DNA from: Paraburkholderia sp. DHOC27
Lineage (GTDB): Bacteria > Pseudomonadota > Gammaproteobacteria > Burkholderiales > Burkholderiaceae
Length of the DNA stretch: 64,000 bases
Assembly (NCBI RefSeq): GCF_003429005.1
Contig: NZ_QVQV01000009.1
Location: 62,001 to 126,000, forward strand
Direction of reading: 5' to 3'
The position numbers and the translations under genes were made by a program. Shown here piece after piece: positions 25,100 to 34,636 of the stretch (position 1 is its first letter; each line of letters begins with the position of its first letter). The notes under the pieces were generated by a model. The model was not told the origin of the DNA, searched no databases, and saw only the letters and a program-made list of their open reading frames with translations.

Positions 25100-26608
25100 A
25101 TGAACACGAATAGCACGTCGGGCGCGACGCCGCGCACTGCGCTGTACCTTTCGTCCGCGCATGACGAGCGCGTTGCCGACTTCCTCAGCCAGGCCGGCTG
25201 GCAGGTGGAGCGCGCCGGTTCGATTGCCGAGATGGAGCGTGCGCTGGAACGCCATGAGATACCCGTGGGTCTGGTCGACATTCCCGCGCGCTGGACGACG
25301 CCGCAGCGGCTTTCGCTGGCGTCGTGCATGGAGCGCAACCAGACCACCTGGATCGCCCAGGTGAGCCCCGGTCAAACCGAGGACGAGGCGCTGCGTCGCT
25401 TCATCCTCGACTACTGCTTCGATTTCGTCACCATGCCCTGCCTCGACGAGCGACTGCTGTTCGCGCTCGGCCATGCGCATGGTCTCGCCGGGCTGCGCGG
25501 CAGCGGCGCCACGCCTCAACTGAGCCTCGGCAAGCACGAAATGATCGGCCAGTGCGACGCCATGCTCAGGTTGTATCGCGGCATCGAAAAGTGCGCCAAC
25601 ACGGACGCGCCGGTGTTCATCGCGGGCGCCTCGGGCACCGGCAAGGAACTCACGGCGCGGGCGATCCATGAACGCTCGGTGCGCGGCGGGCACGCCCATG
25701 TCGCCATCAATTGCGCGGCCGTGCCGGCTACTCTGTTGCAGTCCGAACTATTCGGCCATGAACGCGGTGCCTTTACCGGCGCCATGCAGCGCAAGATTGG
25801 CCGCATCGAAGCGGCACATGGCGGCACCCTCTTTCTCGACGAAATCGGCGACATGCCGATCGAGTGTCAGGCCGTGCTGTTGCGCTTCCTGCAGGAAGGC
25901 ACGATTGAACGGCTGGGCGGCAGCGGTCCGATCAAGGTCGACGTGCGCGTGATCTCGGCCACGCACGTGGATCTGGAAGCGGCCGTGGAAGCGGGCCGTT
26001 TTCGCGCCGACCTGTATCACCGCCTGTGCGTGCTCAAACTCCAGGAACCGCCGCTGCGCGAGCGCGGCGGTGATATCAAGCTGCTCGCCCAGTACGCGCT
26101 CGGCATGTTCAGGCAGGACAATGCCCGCAAGATTCGCGGCTTCACGTCCGATGCGATCACGGCGATGTGCAACTACCCGTGGCCCGGCAACGTGCGTGAG
26201 CTGTTCAATTGCGTGCGGCGCGCGGTCGTGATGGCCGAGGGTCGTTTCATCACGGCGCGCGATCTCAGCCTGCCGGTCGACCCGGCCTTCGTGCCGCGCA
26301 CGCTCGCGGAAATTCGCGCGGACGCGGAACGCAGCGCCGTGCAGGACGCGCTGAAACGGCACGGATTCAATCTGTCGAGCGCGGCCGAGGAACTCGGCGT
26401 TTCGCGCGCCACGCTGTACCGCTTGATGAACGCGGTCGGCGTACGTTCGGAGCCGGCCACGGTCCGCCTGCTACGCGCGCAGGGTGCGCAGCAGACGCCA
26501 GACACCGAGGAAACCCACGCGGCCGTGGCGGCGGCCGCGGTCGCGGCGAACGACGCTACCGCAGTTCATGTGGACGAGCCGCGTCTGCTGGCGGGCCAGG
26601 AAGGCTGA
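25100..26608 (+). CDS. Sigma-54-dependent activator, VpsR-like (Tad locus right flank)
   Basis: 502 residues from the ATG at 25100; a GTG at 25016 would add 28 arginine-rich residues and is less likely. The domain order equals the paralogue at 7482: VpsR-type receiver-like domain, AAA+ with Walker A GASGTGKE (serine to alanine change relative to the paralogue's GES), sigma-54 loop GAFTGA, Walker B LFLDEIGD, and Fis helix-turn-helix LSSAAEELGVSRATLYRLM. The C-terminal 60 residues are alanine-rich. It is divergent from flp and is the best candidate for direct control of the Tad operon. Confidence 0.92.
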   Translation: MNTNSTSGATPRTALYLSSAHDERVADFLSQAGWQVERAGSIAEMERALERHEIPVGLVDIPARWTTPQRLSLASCMERNQTTWIAQVSPGQTEDEALRRFILDYCFDFVTMPCLDERLLFALGHAHGLAGLRGSGATPQLSLGKHEMIGQCDAMLRLYRGIEKCANTDAPVFIAGASGTGKELTARAIHERSVRGGHAHVAINCAAVPATLLQSELFGHERGAFTGAMQRKIGRIEAAHGGTLFLDEIGDMPIECQAVLLRFLQEGTIERLGGSGPIKVDVRVISATHVDLEAAVEAGRFRADLYHRLCVLKLQEPPLRERGGDIKLLAQYALGMFRQDNARKIRGFTSDAITAMCNYPWPGNVRELFNCVRRAVVMAEGRFITARDLSLPVDPAFVPRTLAEIRADAERSAVQDALKRHGFNLSSAAEELGVSRATLYRLMNAVGVRSEPATVRLLRAQGAQQTPDTEETHAAVAAAAVAANDATAVHVDEPRLLAGQEG

Positions 26609-26999
26609 TCTGCCAGCGGCGTCCGCGTCCGCAAAGATTGTCGCTGTCGCGATGACGGGTGCCGCAGATGGTCTGCAGATGGCACCCGTTAGCAAGTCCT
26701 TCCCCCCTCGCCCGTCCCTCCATCGCAGCCCTGTCGATAGCGTCACGCTGCGACGCCGCGCGTCGCCATCCTGAGCGTGCGTGCATAATCTCCCCAAACC
26801 CCGGCAATTACGATTGACTGACAGTGCTGTTCATCGCGCCGGTTGAGTGCCGAATCTGCGCGTGGCTTGATACGCCGCCGCCATCTGCACCGCGGTGCGG
26901 AACTTGCTGCGCTGGCCTGCTGTCGTCATATATTCAGTCAATTGGTCCCGATCGACCGCGGCCCGGATGCGATGTCCGCTGCCGCCCTGCCCAATTTCT
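26609..26999. other. Intergenic region upstream of the MscS gene
   Basis: 391 bases with no convincing gene, terminator or repeat. It presumably carries the channel gene's promoter. Confidence 0.5.
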
Positions 27000-29756
27000 A
27001 TGCGCAAACTACTCGTTGCCTGCTTTCTGCTCCTGTTCGCCGCATCAGCGTTCGCCGCGCCACCCGCCAAGGCGGTGGTCGCCGTCTCTCCCGTCACCCT
27101 GACACCGGATCAGGCCAGCCAGGCACTGGCGGTGCTCAACGACCCGCAACGCCGCACCCAGGTGCAGAACACCCTGCGCGCCATCGCCGCCGCAGGCGCG
27201 CTGAGTACACCGGTGGCCGCGTCTGCTGCTTCGGCCGCCACGGCTGCCTCCGCCTCTGCCGCTTCCACGCCCGCTCCGGCTAGCGGCCCGGCCGGCGTGG
27301 TGCGGGCCGCGCTGGAGTCCAACGGTCTCGCTTCCCAGCTCGCCCGCGAAGTTGCGCGCGGCACCGTGCGGGTGACCAACGATCTGAGCCGCTCGACGGT
27401 GGCCTTGCTCGATGTTTCATCCGTGCGCGCCTGGTGGGGCGACCTGATGACCAACCCGGTGCATCGCGCGCAATTCGCCGGCATCGCGCTGGCGCTGGCG
27501 GGTGCGCTGCTGCCCGCACTCGCTCTCGAATGGCTCGCACGCCGGTTGCTGCGCCGGGCCATCCTTGCTCTGGGCGAGCGTCACGTCATCGATCCGTATG
27601 ATCTGTTCTTCAACGACCCGTCGGTGCCTGAAACACAAGCCGTCGCACCGCCGGGCGCGGCAGCCGCCGGCGCCCCGGCGTCGCAAGCCGCCGCGGCGCC
27701 ACCCGCCGATGGCGCGCCGGTGGTCGAATCCGCCACACCGCCGCCCGATGGCCCGTTCGATATTCCGGACGCGGCCGAGGCCGAAGCCGCGGCCAATGCA
27801 GCGAAAGCGAGCGCCGCCGCCACGGTCCGTTCGACACCCCCAGCGGCAGCCGCCGCGCCGGCCCCCGGCGTGAAGACCGCGCCGGGCGCACCCGTCAAAA
27901 AAGAAGCAAAGGGCCGCTGGTACGCGGCACGTCACTGGTCCCTGCTGCGCCGTCTGCCGCGCGCCTGTCTGCGCATGCTCGCCCAGTTCGTACCGCTCGC
28001 CGTGTTCGTGGGCACGGCCAGTCTGTTGATGTCGGTGCTCAGTGACGAAGGCACGCCGCAGGATCGGGCGCTCGATTCGATCATCGACATTTATGTGCTG
28101 AGCCGCGTCATCGTGATCGTCAGTGGCTTCTTCATGCAGCCGGACGCCCCGCGACTGCGTCTGTTACAGATGGATGATGCGTGGTCCGCGTTCACGCAGC
28201 GCTGGGTCGTGATGATTGTCAGCGTGGTCGGCGCCGGTTCGGCGTTCGCGGAAATCGCAGTGGCGCTGGGTCTGAACGAAGAGGCGCACCTCGCCTTGAT
28301 GAAAGTGGTCGCGCTGGCTGCGCATCTGCTGATCGCCCTGCTGATCCTGCAGTGCCGCGTGCCGATCGGCGCGCTGATTCGCAGACGTTTTGCCGCGAAC
28401 GATTCGCTGGCGATGTTCGGCAGCGCGGTCGCCGATTCGTGGGCGGGCATCAGCGTGTTCATCGTGATGGCGCTGTGGTTCGTATGGGCGCTCGACGTGC
28501 GCAATGGCTATCACACGCTCGTGCATCTGGGCGGCATTTCGATTGCGATTCTGGTGGCCGCGCGGCTCGTCTCGATCGTGATCTTCGGCGCCCTTGCGCG
28601 CATCTTCGAGGTTCGCGACGGCGAAACCAGCAACTCGCTGGTGCATCAACATGCGTACCGCTATTACCCGCTGTTGCGCCGTACCGTTTCGTGGGTGATC
28701 GGCATCTCGACGGCGCTGGCGCTGCTCCAGGTGTGGGGAGTCAATGCGGCCTTGCTGTTCGAGGACGGCAGCATCGGCCACCGACTCGCGTCCGCGCTCG
28801 TCACGATCGCGGTCGCCGCGGTGATCGCCTTGTTCGTCTGGGAGGCGGTCAACGTGATGGTCGAGCAGCGCCTGCACAACTGGACCACCGCCGGCGACCT
28901 GGTGCGCGCCGCGCGGCTGCGCACCTTGTTGCCCATGCTGCGCAGCGCGCTGTTTGTTTCGATTGCGCTGATCGTCGTGCTGACCGGCCTGAGCGAACTC
29001 GGCGTGAATATCGGCCCGCTGCTGGCGGGCGCCAGTATCTTTGGCGTGGCACTCGGTTTCGGCTCGCAAAAGCTGGTGCAGGATTTCATCACCGGCATTT
29101 TCCTGCTGATGGAAAACGCCATGCAGGTGGGCGACTGGGTCACGCTGGCGGGTGTCTCGGGTACGGTCGAGTATCTGTCGATCCGCACGGTGCGGTTGCG
29201 CGGCGGCGATGGCTCGCTCTACACGGTGCCGTTCAGTTCGGTGTCGACGGTCAACAACACCAACCGGGGTCTGGGCAACGCGGCGGTGAAGGTCAGCATT
29301 ACCTACGGCGAGGATGTGGAGCGCGCGACAGCCACGCTCAAGGAAATCGGCGCGGCGCTGCGCGACGATCCGCAGTTCAAGGACGGCATCCTCTCCGACT
29401 TCGCCTTCTGGGGCGTCGATTCGGTAGACGGCGCAACCATCACGCTGACCGGGCAGATTCAATGCCGGGACAGCGGCCGCTGGGGCGTGCAGCGCGAATT
29501 CAACCGGCGCGTGGCGCAACTGTTCCAGGAGCGCGGCATTGCGATCGCGAATCCGCAACGGACGGTGCTGGTGCATGGCGACATGGGCGGTACGCCCCTT
29601 CCATCTGACGCACCATCCGCACCATCCGCGCCTTCCACACCTCCCACGCCTGGCGAAGATGCGCAACCGCCTGCCGGTACTGCTTCACCTGCGGACCCGG
29701 TGGTGCAGAAACCGCCCGTGCCGGAAGCGGACGCCACCAAGCCCGCTGCGAAATGA
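27000..29756 (+). CDS. Large MscS-family mechanosensitive channel
   Basis: 918 residues from the ATG at 27000, chosen because it opens a clear signal peptide (LLVACFLLLFAASAFA, cleaved before AP). A periplasmic helical domain follows, with a first membrane segment near 160-185. Residues about 215-305 are an Ala/Pro-rich linker. Several more helices precede the MscS core: pore helix GASIFGVALGFGSQKLVQDFITG, then the beta domain VGDWVTLAGVSGTVEYLSIR. The last about 60 residues are Pro/Ala/Ser-rich. It would release solutes on hypo-osmotic shock or act in envelope sensing. It is a single gene. Confidence 0.9.
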   Translation: MRKLLVACFLLLFAASAFAAPPAKAVVAVSPVTLTPDQASQALAVLNDPQRRTQVQNTLRAIAAAGALSTPVAASAASAATAASASAASTPAPASGPAGVVRAALESNGLASQLAREVARGTVRVTNDLSRSTVALLDVSSVRAWWGDLMTNPVHRAQFAGIALALAGALLPALALEWLARRLLRRAILALGERHVIDPYDLFFNDPSVPETQAVAPPGAAAAGAPASQAAAAPPADGAPVVESATPPPDGPFDIPDAAEAEAAANAAKASAAATVRSTPPAAAAAPAPGVKTAPGAPVKKEAKGRWYAARHWSLLRRLPRACLRMLAQFVPLAVFVGTASLLMSVLSDEGTPQDRALDSIIDIYVLSRVIVIVSGFFMQPDAPRLRLLQMDDAWSAFTQRWVVMIVSVVGAGSAFAEIAVALGLNEEAHLALMKVVALAAHLLIALLILQCRVPIGALIRRRFAANDSLAMFGSAVADSWAGISVFIVMALWFVWALDVRNGYHTLVHLGGISIAILVAARLVSIVIFGALARIFEVRDGETSNSLVHQHAYRYYPLLRRTVSWVIGISTALALLQVWGVNAALLFEDGSIGHRLASALVTIAVAAVIALFVWEAVNVMVEQRLHNWTTAGDLVRAARLRTLLPMLRSALFVSIALIVVLTGLSELGVNIGPLLAGASIFGVALGFGSQKLVQDFITGIFLLMENAMQVGDWVTLAGVSGTVEYLSIRTVRLRGGDGSLYTVPFSSVSTVNNTNRGLGNAAVKVSITYGEDVERATATLKEIGAALRDDPQFKDGILSDFAFWGVDSVDGATITLTGQIQCRDSGRWGVQREFNRRVAQLFQERGIAIANPQRTVLVHGDMGGTPLPSDAPSAPSAPSTPPTPGEDAQPPAGTASPADPVVQKPPVPEADATKPAAK

Positions 29757-29806
29757 TCCAGCGAGTGCGACGGTCTGCTTTCGGGCAGACTGTTGCACCG
29801 CTTTTC

Positions 29807-29830
29807 GCGCAACATTTGGCGCAACATTTG
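29807..29830. repeat. Two tandem 12-bp repeats (GCGCAACATTTG)
   Basis: Two exact copies followed by a partial third (GCGCAA), in the non-coding gap between the convergent channel and helicase genes. No function is apparent. Confidence 0.75.
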
Positions 29831-30007
29831 GCGCAAGGCGAATGGCACATGCGACTCGCGGCGTTCGCGATTGCCCACGAAGTGGGACATTACCTGCCCG
29901 CTAGCTGACATAAAGCCTGCGATGTCTGACCACTCGCCCCCGGCTCATACACAGTGCGCCGCTTCCAGGCAGACGGCCCCCGCAAATAGCGTTGCAGACC
30001 TGAAACA

Positions 30008-32278
30008 CTAGGGCACTTGCCACCAGCGCGGCAGCAGCCGGCGAACTTCCGGCCGCCGGTAGCGATCGTCGATCAGATGCACGACGCCCACGTCCTGCTC
30101 GGTGCGAATCACCCTGCCCGCTGCCTGCACGACCTTTTGCAGTCCGGGGTATAGATACATGTAGTCATAGCCGCTGCCGAATTTCGCTTCCATCGTGCGG
30201 CGCATCTGTTCGTTCACATCGTTCACTTGCGGCAGACCGAGCGTGGCAATGAACGCGCCGATCAGCCGCTCGCCAACCAGGTCGATGCCTTCCGAAAAGG
30301 CCCCACCCAGCACCGCAAAACCTACCCCGCGTCCGAGGCTTCGAAAGCGCGCGAGGAACGCCTCGCGCGCAGCCTCGTCCATGCCTTGTTCCTGCGCCCA
30401 CACGGGCATGTCGGGATGACGCTCACGCAGCAGCGCGACCACGCGTTGCAGGTAGTCGAAGCTGCTGAGAAAGCCCAGATAATTGCCGGGCCGCGCCGTG
30501 TATTGCTGCGCGATCAGTTCGACGATCGGCATCAACGAGCGGTCGCGATCGCGCCAGCGCGTCGAGACATGCTTCGCCACATGCACCTGAAGCTGCTCCG
30601 CGCGAAACGGTCCTTCCACGTCGAGCCAGCCGGTGTGCTCCGGCAAGCCCAAGGTGTCGCGGTAAAAATGCTGCGGACTCAGCGTGCCGGAAAACATCAC
30701 CGTGGTGTGCGCGGCGGCATAGCGCGGCGCAAGAAACGGCGCGGGGATCACGTTGCGCACGCACAGCCGCGACGCGGACCGGGCCGCAGCACGTCCCGCA
30801 ACCAGGGTGGTATCGAACACAGAATGTTCGCCGAACTGCTCGGCGAGCGCCACGAAATGCATCGCGTCGAAGTAGAAGCGCAGTTGCGTTTCATCGATGG
30901 AGAGCGGCGCTTCCGCGAGTTGATCCGTCACCGCACCAATCAGATTCTGGGCCGCGCTGAGCAAACGCGGCGGCACCTCGGCGTGCACCGTATAAGCATC
31001 GGTCTGCGCGCGATTCAGCGCGTTCCACTCCCGGTTCAAACGATCGAGCGGCTTGCGCAATGCCGCAGGTGCCTGCTTGCGCGCAATTCTAAAGGTGTCC
31101 TGATCAAGTGACGCGGTGTACATGCGCCGCGCACGGTCCAGCAGATTGTGCGCTTCGTCGACCAGCACGCCCACGCGCCACTGGTTCATCTGCGTGAGCG
31201 CGTACAGCATGGCGCTGCTGTCGTAGTAGTAGTTGTAGTCGCCCACCACGACGTCGCTCCAGCGCACCAGTTCCTGCGCGAGATAGTACGGACAAACCTC
31301 GTGCGCAAGCGCCGCAGTGCGCACATTGCCCCGGTCGAGACGGCGCTCGCGCAGCGCCGTACTGCGTGCCGCATCCAGCCGGTCGTAAAAGCCGCGTGCG
31401 AGCGGACACGACTCGCCGTGGCACGCCTTGTCGGGATGCTCACAGGCTTTGTCGCGCGCCACGAGTTCGAGCGTGCGCAACGGCAGCGGCGTATCGTTGC
31501 CCGTAGCGCTGGCATGGAGGCTCTCGATCGCGTCGAGTGCCAATGCGCGACCCGGCGTCTTGGCGGTCAGAAAGAACACCCGTTCGATCCGGTCTTCCGC
31601 ACACGCTTTCAGCAATGGAAAGATCGTCGCGAGCGTCTTGCCGATGCCAGTAGGCGCCTGCGCCATCAGCGCCCGGCCATCACGCGCCGCGCGATAGACC
31701 GCGACCGCCAGTTCGCGCTGACCGCTACGAAATGCGTCATACGGAAACGCCAGCGTCGCCAGCGCGGCATTGCGCGCGACCCTGTGCGCTTCCTCCTGTA
31801 CGGCCCAGTCGATGAATCGTTCGCACTGCTCGATAAAAAACGCCTGCAACGAGGCCGCGCCATGCAGTTGCGTGAGCAGTGTTTCCCTTTGACTGCCGAT
31901 GTCGAAATACACCAGCGCGACGTGCAATTCCGCAAGCCCGCGCGTTTGACACAGCAGGTGTCCGTACACCAATGCCTGAGCCCAGTGCAAGGCGCGATGA
32001 TTGGCGGGCATGGCGTCGAGATCGCCGCGGTAGGTCTTGACCTCTTCCAGCCGATTGAGCGCGCTGTCGTAGCCATCGGCCCGGCCCCGCACAGTGAGGC
32101 TGCGATGCGTGCCGGTGAGCGTGATCTCCGATTCGTAGCCGGCCGCACGCCGTGCGGCCACGGTGGCGTGTCCCGCGATGCCTTCCAGCGCGGTGGGTGC
32201 CGGCGTGAAGCGCAGATCGAGATCGCCGCGCCGGGCCGTGAATTCGCACAGCGCGCGCACTGCCACCACGTAAGTCAT
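30008..32278 (-). CDS. DinG/XPD-like iron-sulfur helicase with N-terminal RecB/Cas4-like nuclease motif
   Basis: 756 residues. The ATG at 32278 overlaps the stop of the upstream nuclease gene (ATGA), so the two are translationally coupled. Helicase motifs: Walker A APTGIGKT near 207-214, DEAH near 374-377, and motif VI QAAGRVIRTEQD near the end. Three cysteines near 279-292 (CEHPDKAC, ESC) and one in VCPYYL near 329 fit the XPD-type 4Fe-4S cluster. Residues 1-120 contain GRADGYD, then EEVKTY about 10 residues on, then QALVY. This D...ExK...QxxxY series is the RecB/Cas4 nuclease signature. It probably acts 5'-3' on damaged DNA with the VRR-NUC partner. Confidence 0.88.
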   Translation of the reverse strand: MTYVVAVRALCEFTARRGDLDLRFTPAPTALEGIAGHATVAARRAAGYESEITLTGTHRSLTVRGRADGYDSALNRLEEVKTYRGDLDAMPANHRALHWAQALVYGHLLCQTRGLAELHVALVYFDIGSQRETLLTQLHGAASLQAFFIEQCERFIDWAVQEEAHRVARNAALATLAFPYDAFRSGQRELAVAVYRAARDGRALMAQAPTGIGKTLATIFPLLKACAEDRIERVFFLTAKTPGRALALDAIESLHASATGNDTPLPLRTLELVARDKACEHPDKACHGESCPLARGFYDRLDAARSTALRERRLDRGNVRTAALAHEVCPYYLAQELVRWSDVVVGDYNYYYDSSAMLYALTQMNQWRVGVLVDEAHNLLDRARRMYTASLDQDTFRIARKQAPAALRKPLDRLNREWNALNRAQTDAYTVHAEVPPRLLSAAQNLIGAVTDQLAEAPLSIDETQLRFYFDAMHFVALAEQFGEHSVFDTTLVAGRAAARSASRLCVRNVIPAPFLAPRYAAAHTTVMFSGTLSPQHFYRDTLGLPEHTGWLDVEGPFRAEQLQVHVAKHVSTRWRDRDRSLMPIVELIAQQYTARPGNYLGFLSSFDYLQRVVALLRERHPDMPVWAQEQGMDEAAREAFLARFRSLGRGVGFAVLGGAFSEGIDLVGERLIGAFIATLGLPQVNDVNEQMRRTMEAKFGSGYDYMYLYPGLQKVVQAAGRVIRTEQDVGVVHLIDDRYRRPEVRRLLPRWWQVP

Positions 32279-34053
32279 GCGGCCACCCCGGCGCCGCACG
32301 CGAGCGCGTCGTCGGCCCAGCGCACATCGAGGACACGCACCGGCATGCCGTGCTCCACACAGTATTCGAGCCAGCGGATCTGGTTGTCCTGCAGACGGTC
32401 GCCCGGTCCCTTTACTTCGATCAATTCGTAGCGCGCTTCGGCTGGCCAGAAGCGCACCAGATCGGGCAGTCCCGAACGGTTGCTACGGATATCGCGCAGC
32501 AGCCGTTCAAACCACAAACGCAGATGCGCAGCGGGCAAACAGGCGAGCGACTGCCCGACCAGTTCGGGCGTCAGCGCGCCCCAGAACACGAACGGCGATT
32601 GCACGCCTGCCTTGACCGCAAGGTGACGAAGAATGGTCTCGCGATAGCGGCCGCTTTCGAGTTGCGCGAAGCACGCATCGAATTGCGGCGCGCGGCGCAG
32701 ATGAAAATCAGGCGCGTGCAGATCGGCGGGTCCGCGTTGGAACGGGTGAAAGAAAGCCCCCGGAATTGCCGTAAAAATCGCTTCCCAGCACAGCAGACCA
32801 AACAGTGAATTGATCAGTGCGTTCTCGACGTAATGAACCGGCGCCTGCGCGGAATGCAGATGATCGCGCGCCGCATATTCGACGGCGAACGGTTCGCTCG
32901 GCCGCGCCAAGACGAGCGCGCTGCGTTCGATGGTGCGCGTGCGCGCAACACGCGTCACTGGGTGCCCGAGGTGACGCCGCAAGCGTGGCAGCATGCGCGC
33001 GACACGCTGCCGTTCCTCTTCGCTTTCCGGCGTTTCGGCGGCCGCCATGGCAAGCGTATAAGCCGCATCCAGTTCGCCGCTGCGCTCCAGCACGCGTATG
33101 CGCCGGTGCCGCGCACCGGGCCATGCACAACGTGCATACACCGACAGCGCCGCCTGCCAGTCCTGGCGGCGCTCGCAATGCTGGCCGACGCGAAACAGCA
33201 ATTTCGCGCGCCGCGTGTCGAGCCAGGGGTTGTTTCTGTCGAGCGTATTGATGGCGTCAACCGCCGCGACGAGCGCGCTCACCTCTTCTGCGTCAACGGC
33301 TGTTTCGAGCGTCTCACGGCACGCGTGCAGCGCGAGGTAGACGTCGACGTCCTCGCGCTGCTGGAAGGCGCGCGACGACGGCGCGAACGCCACCGTTTCG
33401 TACTGGAACACACCGAGATCGGCCAGCACGAACTCCGACCAGTCCTGTTGCAGATTGCCGAAAAACATCAGACGCAAGCGCTCGCAAAGCGCTGCAATGT
33501 CGACGCGAAACACCTGGTCGTTGGTGCTCGGATGCCAGGCCGTCAACGCACGTGCCTCCACATGAGTCGCGCGCAAGGTATCGAGCAATTCCGCTTTGCG
33601 GCTGCTTTTGTTGAGCGGTGCGTGCGCGAAAATCTGCAGCAGTTCGGGCCGCGTGGTGAGGGCGAACAGTTCGTCGAGACTGAGGGCGGGTTCGGCATCG
33701 AGCCAGCCCAGCGCGACGAGCGGCGCGGCGGCCTGCAACGGGCAGCCAATCTCCTCGTACGACAGACGGCTCGCGCGAAACAGCGTGCCCTTGCGCATCA
33801 GCATGCGCACCAGCAAGGCGCGTGAGGCTTGCGGCAGGCCGCTGAATTGCTGGAGAAAAGCCCGTTCGTCGGGACCGAAAATATCGTCGTAGCGCTCGCC
33901 GAGCCAGGCCAGCGCGCGTTCGAAATTCAGCAGGTAATACAGCTTGAACGGAGCGGAAGATGGGAGCGCGGTGGCCGCCGTGGGGTCGTCCTCGCGGGTT
34001 CCTGTTTGCGGAGACCCCTCTGGATGGTCGTCGAGGAAAGCGTCAGGGAGCAT
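32275..34053 (-). CDS. FAN1-like VRR-NUC nuclease
   Basis: 592 residues. The C-terminal VRR-NUC domain carries the PD-(D/E)XK active site: GLPDL near 528-532, ELIEVKGPGDRLQDNQ near 543-558, then WLEYC. The N-terminal 450 residues are helical, with a SAP-like segment (KAELLDTLRATHV) and a TPR-like middle rich in arginines, as in bacterial FAN1. FAN1 enzymes incise 5' flaps and unhook DNA interstrand crosslinks. It is the first gene of a two-gene operon with the helicase, and a perfect LexA box lies 40 bases upstream of its start. The ribosome site is weak. Confidence 0.85.
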   Translation of the reverse strand: MLPDAFLDDHPEGSPQTGTREDDPTAATALPSSAPFKLYYLLNFERALAWLGERYDDIFGPDERAFLQQFSGLPQASRALLVRMLMRKGTLFRASRLSYEEIGCPLQAAAPLVALGWLDAEPALSLDELFALTTRPELLQIFAHAPLNKSSRKAELLDTLRATHVEARALTAWHPSTNDQVFRVDIAALCERLRLMFFGNLQQDWSEFVLADLGVFQYETVAFAPSSRAFQQREDVDVYLALHACRETLETAVDAEEVSALVAAVDAINTLDRNNPWLDTRRAKLLFRVGQHCERRQDWQAALSVYARCAWPGARHRRIRVLERSGELDAAYTLAMAAAETPESEEERQRVARMLPRLRRHLGHPVTRVARTRTIERSALVLARPSEPFAVEYAARDHLHSAQAPVHYVENALINSLFGLLCWEAIFTAIPGAFFHPFQRGPADLHAPDFHLRRAPQFDACFAQLESGRYRETILRHLAVKAGVQSPFVFWGALTPELVGQSLACLPAAHLRLWFERLLRDIRSNRSGLPDLVRFWPAEARYELIEVKGPGDRLQDNQIRWLEYCVEHGMPVRVLDVRWADDALACGAGVAA

Positions 34054-34092
34054 CTGTCACCACGGAGCGGAATCGGCCAGCTTGCCAGCCAA

Positions 34093-34108
34093 CTGTATAT
34101 ATATACAG
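34093..34108. promoter_or_regulatory. LexA (SOS) box
   Basis: CTGT-ATATATAT-ACAG, a perfect match to the CTGT-N8-ACAG consensus of beta- and gammaproteobacterial LexA, with the alternating A/T centre of strong sites. It lies 40 bases upstream of the VRR-NUC start codon, overlapping the expected promoter. The operon should therefore be induced by DNA damage. The cupin gene on the other side starts 179 bases away and is a less likely target. Confidence 0.85.
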
Positions 34109-34286
34109 TGAATGATATCAAAAAGCGGCGCGCTGTCTGGAACTTTGCAATCTGGGCGTCCCCGCTGCAGCGGCCTCCACGCGCTGTGAATTCTCCTCAC
34201 ATACGCGTGAATATTCGTGACTTGGCGTGTGCGCAGCGAGCGACTAGGCTCGAGTTGTATCGTCAAAACGCTTGCGGAGAACCAGC

Positions 34287-34634
34287 ATGATCGAGCCCAT
34301 CGATTTCCACGCAATCGCTGACGCGGTGCCTCACGGCTACATGAACCAGGTCCTGAGCACGGCGAACGACCATGACATCCACATCAGCGTGATGGATGCG
34401 CCCTACTTCTGGCACCTGCATCCGGATTCCGACGAGACTTTCATCACATTGGAAGGAATCCTGATCATTGATTTCCATGAAGGCCCGGTCGAACTGCGTC
34501 CGGGCCAGATGTTGACGGTGCCTGCGGGAATGCCCCATCGCACCCGGCCGGCGGGAGCCCGCACCGTCAATCTCACCGTGGAGCGGCGCGACGCCACCAC
34601 CGTGCGTTGCAATGAGCGCATCGTGCAGGCGTAA
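34287..34634 (+). CDS. Cupin-domain protein
   Basis: 115 residues from the ATG at 34287 with GCGGAG upstream. It is a single small beta-barrel: FWHLHPDSDETFITLEG holds the HxH...E metal ligands, and VPAGMPHRT gives the last histidine. Single cupins of this type often bind metal and act on small molecules or sense sugars; no substrate is evident. It is a lone gene, ended by the hairpin at 34637-34664. Confidence 0.8.
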   Translation: MIEPIDFHAIADAVPHGYMNQVLSTANDHDIHISVMDAPYFWHLHPDSDETFITLEGILIIDFHEGPVELRPGQMLTVPAGMPHRTRPAGARTVNLTVERRDATTVRCNERIVQA

Positions 34635-34636
34635 AA

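Noticed and set aside
29773..29790. Hairpin GTCTGC / GCAGAC after the MscS gene as terminator
   Set aside because: Short stem and no T-tract; support is too weak.
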